From Streptomyces sp. NBC_01669 (GTDB taxonomy: Bacteria > Actinomycetota > Actinomycetes > Streptomycetales > Streptomycetaceae): a stretch of DNA of 64,000 nt. Where the stretch lies: positions 3,844,001 through 3,908,000 of the forward strand of contig NZ_JAPEQG010000001.1 of the NCBI RefSeq assembly GCF_026339735.1. The letters run 5' to 3'. The position numbers were made by a program, and so were the translations under genes. Under the pieces are notes generated by a model. The model worked only from the letters and a program-made list of their open reading frames with translations, did not search any database and was not told the DNA's origin. Below, piece after piece: positions 1 to 8,445 of the stretch (positions are counted from its first letter, which is position 1; the number at the start of each line of letters is the position of its first letter).

Positions 1-447
1 GGCGGCGGAGCAGGCGTCGCCGTGCGACATCCAGACGGACTGCTCGGCGGGCGTGCCCTCGAAGAGCGTGGAGCCGGTCTTGGAGACGGTCAGCGGGGTG
101 CGACCGTACTCGCGGGCGCCGTTGTCGTCGACGGTGCCGCCGAGCGTGGTGGCCATCAGCTGGAAGCCGTAGCACATACCGAAGACCGGGACCCCTGCCT
201 CGAACAGCGAACGGTCGAGGCTGGGCGCGCCCTCCGCGTACACCGAGGAGGGGCCGCCGGACAGGATGATCGCCCGGGGGTTCTTGGCCAGCATCTCGGC
301 CACCGGCATCGTGGACGGGACGATCTCGCTGTAGACCCGGGCCTCACGGACGCGTCGGGCGATGAGTTGGGCGTACTGCGCGCCGAAGTCGACAACAAGG
401 ACCACGTCGGGTGTGGTGTCGGGGGCGGCGGGGGGTGCTGCTGGCAC
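1..447 (-). CDS. guaA: GMP synthase (glutamine-hydrolysing), N-terminal part only
   Basis: Converts XMP to GMP using glutamine-derived ammonia, the last step of guanine nucleotide synthesis. The visible part is the start of the class I glutamine amidotransferase domain: DFGAQYAQLIARRVRE, then LSGGPSSVY and the nucleophile-elbow motif GMCYGFQLM. The C-terminal ATP-pyrophosphatase domain lies beyond the left edge. I chose the GTG at 447 because GGAAGG lies about nine bases upstream and the frame reads straight into the family signature. It is divergent from the chorismate mutase leader. Confidence 0.95.
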   Translation of the reverse strand, partial: MPAAPPAAPDTTPDVVLVVDFGAQYAQLIARRVREARVYSEIVPSTMPVAEMLAKNPRAIILSGGPSSVYAEGAPSLDRSLFEAGVPVFGMCYGFQLMATTLGGTVDDNGAREYGRTPLTVSKTGSTLFEGTPAEQSVWMSHGDACSAA

Positions 448-617
448 GGGGGCGGCCTTCCGGCGGTGAGAGGGGGGGTCGGTTCTCCGATTCTACCGGG
501 GTTGCGAGGGAGACCCACTTCTGCGTCTTCCGGGGTACGGGCGAAGACCCTCCGGGCGTCGGCCGGAACGGGTGCGCGGCCGTGGCGCCGGCGGCGTCTC
601 AGCATCCGGGCCCCACG

Positions 618-647
618 TTGGCCCACCGCCCGGCACGGGTCCATACT
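618..647 (+). promoter_or_regulatory. Candidate promoter for the aromatic leader and chorismate mutase
   Basis: A TTGGCC -35 (618-623) and a CATACT -10 (642-647) are separated by 18 bases. Transcription would start about seven bases after the -10, at or next to the ATG at 654, so the leader-peptide message would be leaderless. There is no Shine-Dalgarno sequence before that ATG, which fits. This is read from sequence only. Confidence 0.5.
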
Positions 648-653
648 GACGTC

Positions 654-725
654 ATGCATCAGCACACGACCTTCGTCTTTACCTATGGCATCCGGCCCGC
701 CGGCTGCCATGGTCGTGCTGCTTGA
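654..725 (+). CDS. Aromatic-rich leader peptide (23 aa), probable attenuator
   Basis: A 24-codon frame starting ATG-CAT-CAG and ending TGA. It holds two Phe and one Tyr codon within five positions (TTC-GTC-TTT-ACC-TAT). A perfect 10-bp GC hairpin follows 25 bases after its stop, and the chorismate mutase gene comes next. Because chorismate mutase commits chorismate to Phe and Tyr, ribosome stalling at these codons is a sensible control, analogous to the Trp leader known in Streptomyces trp genes. No SD precedes it, and the promoter spacing suggests leaderless translation. It could instead be a chance short ORF. Confidence 0.5.
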   Translation: MHQHTTFVFTYGIRPAGCHGRAA

Positions 726-750
726 GCAACTGACAAGCAACGTTCCAGGC

Positions 751-774
751 GCCCCGGGCCGACAGGCCCGGGGC
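751..774 (+). terminator. Attenuator-type hairpin between leader peptide and chorismate mutase
   Basis: GCCCCGGGCC, loop GACA, GGCCCGGGGC: a perfect 10-bp stem with a 4-base loop. It is followed by GTTCTGCGTTC rather than a run of T, as is common for high-GC actinobacterial terminators. It lies 57 bases before the chorismate mutase start. Confidence 0.6.
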
Positions 775-830
775 GTTCTGCGTTCGGGGCCCGACCGCTC
801 CGGGGACCACATCCCCCCAGGAGTCACACC

Positions 831-1139
831 ATGAACAACAGCACCGCCGCCGCCGCGAAGACCCTCATCGAGAGGACCGGTGCGAACACCGATGAGGCCG
901 CCGAGCTGATCGGTGACGCCCGCGAGCGCATCGACGCCCTCGACGACCGGATCATCGGGCTCGTCCAGGAACGGATGGCCGTCTCGGCAGTCATCCAGGA
1001 GGCGCGGATCACCTCCGGCGGCCGCCGGGTCAACCTCTCCCGCGAGATGGAGATCCTCGGCCAGTACCGGAAGGCGCTCGGCAAGCCCGGTACCTCGCTC
1101 GCCATGACGCTGCTGGAGCTGTGCCGCGGCCGCGTGTGA
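831..1139 (+). CDS. Chorismate mutase, AroQ class
   Basis: Predicted to rearrange chorismate to prephenate, the branch point to phenylalanine and tyrosine. The 102-residue protein is the size of a monofunctional all-helical AroQ mutase. It has the helix-1 pattern RERIDALDDRIIGLVQERM, followed by conserved Arg and Glu positions in the later helices. There is no signal peptide, so it is cytoplasmic. The ATG at 831 has AGGAG seven bases upstream. It is monocistronic, and the leader and hairpin in front suggest attenuation. Confidence 0.88.
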   Translation: MNNSTAAAAKTLIERTGANTDEAAELIGDARERIDALDDRIIGLVQERMAVSAVIQEARITSGGRRVNLSREMEILGQYRKALGKPGTSLAMTLLELCRGRV

Positions 1140-1424
1140 CTTCCGCAGGACGGCCGCGCGCAACCACCCGCAGGCCGGGCGCGCGGCGGCCGACGGGGGC
1201 TCCGGTGGCGTATCTGAGTTCGGACCGACTCTCACCCGTACGGCGCGTGACCGGGACCTCGGTGGCTTCGTTGGTCCCGGTGTCCGTGCCAGCCAGGGGC
1301 GGCTCAGGAAGAAACCACGCGTGGCTCCGCTGGAGCGTGTGGCGTACTGCAGGTACGCCGTGGGACCGCGCCCCAGCGTGCGTGACCGGTCGGCAGGGGA
1401 CAGCAGCCCGGTCACCCCAAGAGC

Positions 1425-1454
1425 GGTCGGCTCCGGGGACGCCCGGAGCCGACC
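1425..1454. terminator. 13-bp perfect stem-loop
   Basis: GGTCGGCTCCGGG (1425-1437) pairs perfectly with 1442-1454 around a 4-base GACG loop. It lies 286 bases after the chorismate mutase stop, so it is either that gene's late terminator or part of an unrecognised RNA. Confidence 0.6.
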
Positions 1455-1665
1455 GTATCCGGTCGAAACGGTTGTGCGGGACGCAGCCGATCCAGCACGA
1501 TGCAAGGGGCAAGTCCCCCATATCGCACCACTCACGACGTGGGTCGACACCTCGTACGCGCCCCCCGCGCGCCGGGGGCGCCGACCCGAGGCGCCACCTT
1601 CCCGCGGCGCCACCCCCCGGCGCCGCCTCTCGGCACCGGCGCTGCCCTGACGTCGGTGCTGATCG

Positions 1666-1711
1666 CCAAGGGCCCCGTGGACCGGTTCACACCGGACCGC
1701 GGGGCCCTTGG
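1666..1711. terminator. Long interrupted stem-loop
   Basis: CCAAGGGCCCCG (1666-1677) pairs with CGGGGCCCTTGG (1700-1711). The stem continues inward through GG/CC and CCGGT/ACCGG with small mismatches. It has the appearance of a factor-independent terminator just before the next gene's regulatory region. Confidence 0.55.
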
Positions 1712-1762
1712 TCATGGAGCGGCGGCGGATTTCCGCAGGCCGCGGAGGCACAGCAGAACATT

Positions 1763-1778
1763 TGTGACACGTGTCACA
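1763..1778. promoter_or_regulatory. Perfect palindrome matching a CRP-type site
   Basis: TGTGACACGTGTCACA is a perfect 16-bp palindrome. It fits the CRP pattern TGTGA-N6-TCACA and the looser GTG-N6-GNCAC described for Streptomyces Crp. It lies 149 bp upstream of the start chosen for the surface protein. Another regulator with a similar site is possible. Confidence 0.5.
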
Positions 1779-1926
1779 TAAGGATTCTGTGAACACCGAG
1801 GCAACCATTGCGGCGGGTGGCTGGTCATGCATGCAGAACAAAGGCCCCGCCCGTGACCCCACCGCGGAAGGCCCGCCACACCCCCGTACCGCGGCCACAG
1901 CGGTACACCGGACTTCTGAGGTCTTC

Positions 1927-2943
1927 ATGAAGCTTCGCCGCGCCATGGCGGTGGCCGCCGCCACCGCAGTCATAGCACCCGCAGCCATCCTGGCCGCCCC
2001 GGTCGCGTTCGCCGACGAGACCGTCACCACCGTCGAGTCGACGAGCCCGGAGCCGACCGAGAGCACCGAGACCACGCCCAGCGGTACGCCGTCCGACGAG
2101 GTCACCACCACAGCTCCCGCCGAGAACACCTCCTCGCCCGCCGAGGAGACCGGCAAACCCGCGGAGAAGACGGACGAGCCCGCCGCCGAGACGTCCGGCA
2201 AGCCCTTCGCGGACGCCGGCGCCACCCCGTCCGGTACGCCCTCCGGCACGCCGTCCGAGTCCGAGGACCCGCAGGAGCCGACCGAGTGCGAGAAGTCCGA
2301 CCTGGACATCTCGATCAACGGCCTGCCCGGCAAGATCGCCCGTGGCAGCGGCTGGCACAAGTTCAAGATGAACGTCTACAACTCGTCGAAGACGACCGTG
2401 CGCGAGATCGACTACTTCGCGGGCGCCTCCTCCGACAAGGACGGCAACGACCTGTTCAAGTCGAAGCAGGTCAGCCTCCAGGCCCTCGCCCCGGACACCA
2501 ACACGTGGGAGGACCTCAGCGAGGACGGCCGCGCGGTCGGTTACGTCGGTCAGTCCGACGAGATCCAGGCGGGCTACGAGGTCGACATCCCGCTCCGCAT
2601 CAACGTGAAGTCGACCGCCCCGGTCGGCGCCGGCTTCACCCTCGGCGCCGGACTGTACGTCGGCGACAAGGACTGCATGGGCGTCAGCGACGTCGCGTAC
2701 AAGTTCCAGATCGTGAAGTCCGGCGGCAGCGGTTCGACGCCGCAGACCGGCGGCACCGCTCCGGTTCCGGCCGAGAAGCCGTCCTCCAACAACACCACGG
2801 GCCACGTCTCCGGCACGCTCGCCGAGACCGGTTCGTCCTCCGCAGTGCCGATGTTCGCCCTCGCGGGCGGCGCGGCCGTAGTGCTCGGCGCCGGTGCGAT
2901 GTTCGTCGTGCGACGCCGCAGGAACGGTGACGCCGCCGCATAA
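1927..2943 (+). CDS. Secreted LAXTG-anchored cell-surface protein
   Basis: Predicted cell-wall protein attached by a class E sortase. Reading from ATG 1927 there is a Sec signal peptide with AFA at the cleavage site, then about 90 residues rich in Thr, Ser, Pro and Glu with GTPSGTPS repeats. A roughly 150-residue globular part containing a CEK...DCMG cysteine pair follows. The C-terminus has the sorting signal LAETG, a hydrophobic helix and an RRRR tail. A longer in-frame start at 1771 would bury the signal peptide, so I reject it; GAGG lies five bases before 1927. Function beyond surface display is unknown. Confidence 0.85.
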   Translation: MKLRRAMAVAAATAVIAPAAILAAPVAFADETVTTVESTSPEPTESTETTPSGTPSDEVTTTAPAENTSSPAEETGKPAEKTDEPAAETSGKPFADAGATPSGTPSGTPSESEDPQEPTECEKSDLDISINGLPGKIARGSGWHKFKMNVYNSSKTTVREIDYFAGASSDKDGNDLFKSKQVSLQALAPDTNTWEDLSEDGRAVGYVGQSDEIQAGYEVDIPLRINVKSTAPVGAGFTLGAGLYVGDKDCMGVSDVAYKFQIVKSGGSGSTPQTGGTAPVPAEKPSSNNTTGHVSGTLAETGSSSAVPMFALAGGAAVVLGAGAMFVVRRRRNGDAAA

Positions 2944-2967
2944 CGGGCGACGACACCGGTAGGCGTG

Positions 2968-2999
2968 AGGGGCTGCACTCGGAGGGGGGTGCAGCCCCT
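2968..2999. terminator. Bidirectional terminator between convergent genes
   Basis: AGGGGCTGCAC and GTGCAGCCCCT form an inverted repeat with a 10-base loop, followed by TT on the plus strand. It lies between the ends of the surface protein gene and the GMC oxidoreductase gene. Confidence 0.75.
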
Positions 3000-3038
3000 T
3001 TCCGCTGTCCTGATCCGGCCCGGTCCGACAGAGAGGCC

Positions 3039-4865
3039 CTACCGCTTCTTCTTCGGCGGGACCGTCGGCAGACCCAGGAACGGCAGCTTCAGCGCGCCGA
3101 ACGCCTCCTTCGGCACCGCCGGTGCCTTCGGCTCGACCGCGGCCAACCGCTCGTACGCCTCGCCCTGCGCCGGGCGCGGGTCCGCCTCGCCCTTGTTGGG
3201 CCAGAACGACATGGCCCGCTCCGCCTGAGCGGTGATGGTCAGCGACGGGTTGACGCCGAGGTTCGCGGAGACCGCCGAGCCGTCCACGACCGAGATGCCC
3301 GGGTGCCCGTACAGCCGGTGGTACGGGTCGATGACCCCGTCCTCCGCGCTCGCACCGATCGGGCAGCCACCGAGGAAGTGCGCGGTGAGTGGGGTGCCCA
3401 TCAGTTCGCCGACGTTCGACCCGGCGAAGCCGTTGATCTCGTCGGCGAGCAACGAGGCGCTGCGCGTCGCCTCCTCGATCTGGGTGGGGTTGGGCGCCCC
3501 GTGCCCCTGCCGGGCGGTGAGCAGGCCCTTTCCGATACCGCTGGGCTTGCGGTATGTCGTCAGGGAGTTGTCCAGCGACTGCATGACGAGACCGATGATG
3601 GTCCGCTCCGACCAGCGACGGTTGGAGAGCGACCGGACGGCGAGGGTCGGATGCTTGGCCATGTTCCCGAGCCAGCCCAGCACCCGGCGGCTGCCGTACG
3701 GGACCTGGAGGATCGACAGGGAGCCCATGGCGTTGGAACCCTTGCCGTAGCGGACCGGCTCGATGTGGGTGTTCTCGTCGGGGTGGATCGAGGACGTGAT
3801 GGCGACGCCCTGGGTGAAGTCGGCCTTCGCGGTGCCGTGCTTCCTGCGGTAGCGGCGGTCGCTGGTCTGGGAGCCGACGAGCGCCTCGGAGTTGGTGCGG
3901 GTCAGCTCGCCGAGCCTGGCGGAGAGCCGGGGCAGCAGCCCCTTGTCCTTCATGGTGTGGAGCAGGGTCTGGGTGCCGTACGTGCCCGCCGCGACGACCA
4001 CCTTGCGGGCGCGCAGCAGTGTCGGCCTGCCCTTCTTCCGGCGGTCCGTCGGGACGGTCGTGACGTGGTACCCGCCCTCCGGGTCGTCCGTGATCGCGAC
4101 GACGGAGGTCATCGGGTGGATGACGGCTCCGGCCTTCTCGGCGAGGTGGAGGTAGTTCTCGTTGAGGGTGTTCTTCGCGCCGTGGCGGCAGCCTGTCATG
4201 CATTCGCCGCACTCGGTGCAGGCCTTGCGGGCGGGGCCCGCGCCGCCGAAGTACGGGTCGGCGACCGTTCCGCCGGGCTTCGCCTTCGCCGCGCCGTCGG
4301 CGTCCTTGCCGTCGCCGAAGAAGACACCGACCGGGGCGAGATGAAAGGTGTCGCCGACGCCCATGGCCTGCGCGGCCGCCTTCAGATGGACGTCGGACGG
4401 GGTCATCGTGGGGTTGAGCCGCACCCCGAGCATCCGCGTGGCCTGGTCGTAGTACGGCGCCAGCTCGTCCTGCCAGTCGGTGATGGAAGCCCACTGTCGG
4501 TCCTCGAAGAACGGGGCCGGCGGGACGTACAGCGTGTTGGCGTAGTTGAGGGAGCCACCGCCGACGCCCGCCCCGGCGAGCACCATCACCTTGCCGAGCA
4601 GATGCACGCGCTGGATGCCGAAGAGCCCGAGGGCGGGGGCCCACAGGTAGTTCTTGATGTCCCAGGAGTTCTTGGGGAGGGTGCCGGGGGTGAAGCGGCG
4701 GCCCGCCTCCAGGACCCCGACCCGGTACCCCTTCTCGCTCAGCCGCAGGGCGGACACCGCGCCGCCGAAGCCCGAGCCGACGACGAGGACGTCGTAGTCG
4801 TACGCCGCGTCGTCGCTCTCATCGGCCGGTCCGGCCTGATTCTGGGCAGGGCTGTCCTGGGACAT
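3039..4865 (-). CDS. GMC-family FAD oxidoreductase, cholesterol oxidase (ChoD)-like
   Basis: Flavin oxidoreductase of 608 residues, predicted to oxidise an alcohol or sterol-type substrate. The FAD dinucleotide fold is at the N-terminus (GSGFGG, residues 30-35). The C-terminal GMC signature GGCPIG...VVDGSAV...NPSLTITA is intact. Cys216, 219, 222 and 226 form a CX2CX2CX3C cluster, reminiscent of an Fe-S ligand set, which I recall also in M. tuberculosis ChoD. No signal peptide is visible. It is followed on the same strand by the succinate-semialdehyde dehydrogenase start side (48 bp gap). The true substrate is unknown; sterol oxidation is an inference from family. Confidence 0.85.
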   Translation of the reverse strand: MSQDSPAQNQAGPADESDDAAYDYDVLVVGSGFGGAVSALRLSEKGYRVGVLEAGRRFTPGTLPKNSWDIKNYLWAPALGLFGIQRVHLLGKVMVLAGAGVGGGSLNYANTLYVPPAPFFEDRQWASITDWQDELAPYYDQATRMLGVRLNPTMTPSDVHLKAAAQAMGVGDTFHLAPVGVFFGDGKDADGAAKAKPGGTVADPYFGGAGPARKACTECGECMTGCRHGAKNTLNENYLHLAEKAGAVIHPMTSVVAITDDPEGGYHVTTVPTDRRKKGRPTLLRARKVVVAAGTYGTQTLLHTMKDKGLLPRLSARLGELTRTNSEALVGSQTSDRRYRRKHGTAKADFTQGVAITSSIHPDENTHIEPVRYGKGSNAMGSLSILQVPYGSRRVLGWLGNMAKHPTLAVRSLSNRRWSERTIIGLVMQSLDNSLTTYRKPSGIGKGLLTARQGHGAPNPTQIEEATRSASLLADEINGFAGSNVGELMGTPLTAHFLGGCPIGASAEDGVIDPYHRLYGHPGISVVDGSAVSANLGVNPSLTITAQAERAMSFWPNKGEADPRPAQGEAYERLAAVEPKAPAVPKEAFGALKLPFLGLPTVPPKKKR

Positions 4866-4913
4866 GGCTCTCCTCGGTGCGAAAAGGACAGAACGTGCTG
4901 CGGTGTTACGGGG

Positions 4914-6530
4914 TCAGCGCAGGCGGAACGCCTTCATCGCCTTCAGGCTGCGGCTCATGAACGCCGCGTACTTCTCGTCGTCCATCCCGAAGGACGGGGC
5001 GAGCGGGATCAGCCTCTGCTGGGCGACGGTCTGGGCCTCGGTGTACTTGAGGATGCCCTCGGAGCCGTGCCGCCGGCCGAGACCGGAGTCCTTCATGCCG
5101 CCCATCGGGGACTGCACGCTGCCGTACGCGGGGGCGTACCCCTCGTTGATGTTGACCGTGCCGGTCCGCAGCCGGGCGGCGACCTGGTGGCCGCGCCTGG
5201 AGTCCTTGGTCCAGACGCTGGAGTTCAGGCCGTACGGGGTGGCGTTGGCGAGGGCGATGACCTCGTCCTCGTCGGAGAAGCGGTAGAGGGAGACGACCGG
5301 GCCGAAGGTCTCCTGGGAGCAGACGGCCATCGGTGCCTCGACGCCGTCGAGGATGGTCGGCTCGTAGAACAGCGGGCCGATGTCGGGGCGGGCGACGCCG
5401 CCCGCGACGAGTGTGGCGCCCTTCTCGACGGCCTCCGCGACATGCTGCGTGACGGTCTCCAGCTGGCGTTCACCGACGAGCGAGCCCATGTCGGCGCCGT
5501 ACGCGAGGGAGCTGCCGAGCCGCATGGCCTTGGTACGGGCCGCGAACCGCGCCACGAAATCGTCGGCGACCGACTCGTGCACGTACAGCCGCTCGATGGA
5601 GATGCAGAGCTGTCCGGCGGAGGAGAAGCAGGCGCGGACGGCGCCCGCGGCGGCCTTCTCCACGTCGGCGTCCTTCAGGACCAGCATGGCGTTCTTGCCG
5701 CCGAGCTCCAGCGAGACGCCGACCAGGCGGGCGGCGGCTCCCTGGGCGACCTCGCGGCCGGTACGGGTGGAGCCGGTGAACGAGACGTAGTCGGCGTGCT
5801 TGACGACCTCGGGACCGACGACCGGTCCGTCACCGAGGACGACCTGGAACACCTCGGCGGGCAGCCCGGCCTCGATCAGCAGGTCACGGGCCCAGAGCGC
5901 GGTGAGCGCGGTCTCCGTGTCGGGCTTCATCACGAGGGCGTTGCCGGAGACGAACGCGGGCAGCGCGTCGCCGACGGACAGCTCGAACGGGTAGTTCCAC
6001 GGCGCGATCTGGCCGACGACGCCGCGCGGCTGGCGCAGTTCGGTGACCTTGGTCAGCGTCGGTACGACGCCGGTGTGCCGCTTCGGCTTCAGATACGAGG
6101 ACGCCTTGCGCCCGTAGTGCCGGGCGGCGACGGCGACCGCCTGTATCTCCTCGTGGGCGTGCAGGCGGGCCTTGCCGGTCTCCAGCTGGATGAGGTCGAG
6201 GACCTCGGCCTGGCGCTGGAGTACGAGGTCGTGGAAGCGGAGCAGGACGGCGGCCCTGGCCCGGACGGGGGTGGCGGCCCAGGCGGGCTGGGCGGCGCGG
6301 GCCCGCGCGAAGGCTTCGGCGACGTCCTCGGGGGTGGACTCCGGCAGGTCGGCGAGCTTCTCCCCGGTGAAGGGGGTGTGGTTCGCGGTACGGCCGGAGC
6401 CGACGACGCCACGGGTCAACTGGGCGACCACCTCGGGCGTCACCACATCGGCGGCTGTGCGCGCGCCCGCGGGAGCGGCGGCCACAGGGTTCGAACCAAG
6501 GTGGGCCACAGAGGCCTGCGAGTCCGTCAT
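4914..6530 (-). CDS. Succinate-semialdehyde dehydrogenase, NAD(P)+
   Basis: Aldehyde dehydrogenase superfamily enzyme of 538 residues, close to the succinic-semialdehyde dehydrogenases of GABA degradation. Visible motifs from the ATG at 6530: PWNYPF with catalytic-site Asn179, cofactor-binding Lys202 (MKPD), FTGSTRTG (251-258), general base Glu275 in ELGGKN and nucleophile Cys309 in GQLCI. I prefer ATG 6530 over 6596 because the extra residues look non-coding. Probably transcribed with the GMC oxidoreductase downstream. Exact aldehyde specificity is inferred. Confidence 0.87.
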   Translation of the reverse strand: MTDSQASVAHLGSNPVAAAPAGARTAADVVTPEVVAQLTRGVVGSGRTANHTPFTGEKLADLPESTPEDVAEAFARARAAQPAWAATPVRARAAVLLRFHDLVLQRQAEVLDLIQLETGKARLHAHEEIQAVAVAARHYGRKASSYLKPKRHTGVVPTLTKVTELRQPRGVVGQIAPWNYPFELSVGDALPAFVSGNALVMKPDTETALTALWARDLLIEAGLPAEVFQVVLGDGPVVGPEVVKHADYVSFTGSTRTGREVAQGAAARLVGVSLELGGKNAMLVLKDADVEKAAAGAVRACFSSAGQLCISIERLYVHESVADDFVARFAARTKAMRLGSSLAYGADMGSLVGERQLETVTQHVAEAVEKGATLVAGGVARPDIGPLFYEPTILDGVEAPMAVCSQETFGPVVSLYRFSDEDEVIALANATPYGLNSSVWTKDSRRGHQVAARLRTGTVNINEGYAPAYGSVQSPMGGMKDSGLGRRHGSEGILKYTEAQTVAQQRLIPLAPSFGMDDEKYAAFMSRSLKAMKAFRLR

Positions 6531-6708
6531 GGGGCGAGAGTATGTCCAGCCGCACACTTTGGGTACCCGCCGGTAACAGCTTTTCACAGTCCCCACAAAT
6601 CGAGCCAGCGATCACTGGCTGCATATTTGCTGATCAGGGGCTATCTACCGAGCCGGACGGGCCGGCCGGCCGTTCGCCAAACAACCGCGCGGCAGCGGAA
6701 CGCAGTCC

Positions 6709-8385
6709 TCAGCGGGCCGCGGTGAAGGCGTCCAGTGCCGCGTCGAACTGCTCCTGCGCCGCGTCGAGCCGGCCGACCGGCGCCGACACCCAGACGTCGT
6801 ACATCAGACCGTCCTCCTCCCAGCACAGGTCGTACGTGTGCCGGGCACCCTCCGCCTTCGAGAAGCCGTTCCAGGTGAACTCCCAGATGGCGCCGGGATG
6901 CCCCTGGTGGTTGACCGGGGTGACCTTGCCGTCGCGGTAGCCGGGGTTGGTGTCGGGGCCGCCGGCGTCAGCGATCCGCATCGCGCCCAGCGGTCCGCTG
7001 GACACCGGGGTCTGGGCCCGGATGCCCACCCGGAACGCCTGGTCCGCCGACATGTAGAAGACCCGCTTGTCGTCCGTGGAGCGGGTGAAACCGTTCGGCA
7101 CGGCCAGCGAGAAGCCTGCCGGGTCGTGGACGCGGTGGTAGCCCTCGGGGAGCGGGGCGGACGGGCCGGTGCGGGTGCCGGGGCTGTTCGGCGAGGCGGC
7201 TGCGCCGGGCGCGGGCGCAGCGGCCGTCCCGGATGCCCCTGGTGGCCGAGGGGCGGGTGTGGTGGACGCGGTGCGGCGTGGGGCTGCGTCCGTACGGCTC
7301 CGGTCGGTGCCGTCGCCGCCGGACAGCAGCTGAGCGGCCACCAGCGAGGACGCGAGCGCCACGACCACGGCGGCGACGGTCAGCCCGACGCGCGCCCGGC
7401 GCGGGCTGCGTGGCCGGGTCGGATGCGCAGGTGTGGGCCGGGGCGTGGGTGCGGGCGCCGGCCGGCCGATCGGGGAAACCGGCGGCGGAGCCCCGACGGG
7501 CCGTGCGTCCTGTGGAACGCCTCCGCTCCCGGCATACGCACGCAGCAGCTCCTCCGCCTGCGCCGCCCCCAGCCGCAGCTCCGGATCCCGGTTCAGCAGC
7601 CCCCGTACCACCGGCAGCAGCGGCGCTACGGCCTCCGGTGGCCGGATCTCGTCGGCCACCACCGCATGCAGCACACCGCCCAGCGAATCTCGGTGGAACA
7701 GCGACCGGCCGCTGAGCACCGTGCAGAGCAGGGCATCCAGCGACCAGAGATCGGACGCGGGTCCGGCCGGTTCGCCCGCCATCCGCTCCGGCGCCGTGTA
7801 TTCGGGCGAGCCGACGAAGGCACCGGTCCCCGTGATCGTCGTCGCGCCGGAGAGCCGGGCGATCCCGAAATCGGTGAGGACGACCCGGCCGGTCCCGTTC
7901 TCGATCAGGACGTTGGCCGGCTTGAGGTCCCGGTGCAGCACGCCGAGCGCGTGGGCGGCGCGCAGTGCGCCCAGCAGCGCCATCCCGATCCTGGCCGCTT
8001 CCGCGGCGTCGACGGGCCCCCGGTCCGCGAGCTGCTCGGCGAGCGAGATGCCGTCGACCAGCTCCATGACGATGTACGGCCGCCCCTCGTCCTCGACGAC
8101 GTCGTGGACGACGATCACATGCGGATGTCTGATCCGGGCGCCCGCCCGGGCCTCGCGCAGCGCCGAGGCGGTTGCGCTCTCGCCGAGATGCAGTTCCTTG
8201 ACGGCCACGGATCGCCCGAGGAGGCCGTCGTCCGCCCGCCACACGGTGCCCATGCCGCCCTGCCCGAGCCGTTCCCGCAACCGGTAGCGTCCCGCGACCC
8301 GGCGGCCCCCGGCCGACGGATCCTCGTGTGCCCGAGCCTCCGCACAATCCCCCGGCCGGTCTTCCGCGGGTTGGTTCTCGGCCAC
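6709..8385 (-). CDS. Transmembrane Ser/Thr protein kinase (array member 1)
   Basis: Hanks-type kinase of 558 residues. The cytoplasmic N-terminal domain is complete: Gly loop GQGGMGTVW (41-49), Lys63 in VAVKE, HRDLKPANV with Asp153, DFG at 172-174 and an APE motif. A Pro-rich linker leads to one membrane helix (about 333-354) and an outside domain of about 190 residues containing a WEFTW motif. Start GTG 8385 has GGGGAG five bases upstream. It is the most downstream member of a same-strand kinase array. The signal it senses is unknown. Confidence 0.92.
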   Translation of the reverse strand: MAENQPAEDRPGDCAEARAHEDPSAGGRRVAGRYRLRERLGQGGMGTVWRADDGLLGRSVAVKELHLGESATASALREARAGARIRHPHVIVVHDVVEDEGRPYIVMELVDGISLAEQLADRGPVDAAEAARIGMALLGALRAAHALGVLHRDLKPANVLIENGTGRVVLTDFGIARLSGATTITGTGAFVGSPEYTAPERMAGEPAGPASDLWSLDALLCTVLSGRSLFHRDSLGGVLHAVVADEIRPPEAVAPLLPVVRGLLNRDPELRLGAAQAEELLRAYAGSGGVPQDARPVGAPPPVSPIGRPAPAPTPRPTPAHPTRPRSPRRARVGLTVAAVVVALASSLVAAQLLSGGDGTDRSRTDAAPRRTASTTPAPRPPGASGTAAAPAPGAAASPNSPGTRTGPSAPLPEGYHRVHDPAGFSLAVPNGFTRSTDDKRVFYMSADQAFRVGIRAQTPVSSGPLGAMRIADAGGPDTNPGYRDGKVTPVNHQGHPGAIWEFTWNGFSKAEGARHTYDLCWEEDGLMYDVWVSAPVGRLDAAQEQFDAALDAFTAAR

Positions 8386-8445
8386 CGCAACTCCCCTGCT
8401 CCCCCTGGTTTCCGTGCGCTCATCCTGCCGCACGCGCAGGCACCG

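Larger units (their letters stand above)
1140..1926. other. Gene-free 0.79-kb stretch with strong hairpins
   Basis: I find no convincing protein gene or tRNA between chorismate mutase and the surface protein. It holds three hairpins: a perfect 13-bp stem at 1425-1454, a GCGCCCCC/GGGGGCGC stem at 1558-1581, and a long interrupted stem at 1666-1711. It also holds the palindrome at 1763-1778. It may carry a small RNA or simply a terminator plus a long 5' leader. Confidence 0.5.

Noticed and set aside
6490..6510. GGTTCGAACC-like T-loop sequence suggesting a tRNA
   Set aside because: It lies within the start of the dehydrogenase gene and no cloverleaf can be drawn around it.
3303..6725. Open frame of 1140 codons on the plus strand across the GMC oxidoreductase and dehydrogenase genes
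   Set aside because: Lies antisense to two genes with clear family motifs; its translation is low-complexity Arg/Gly/Val-rich sequence caused by GC bias.
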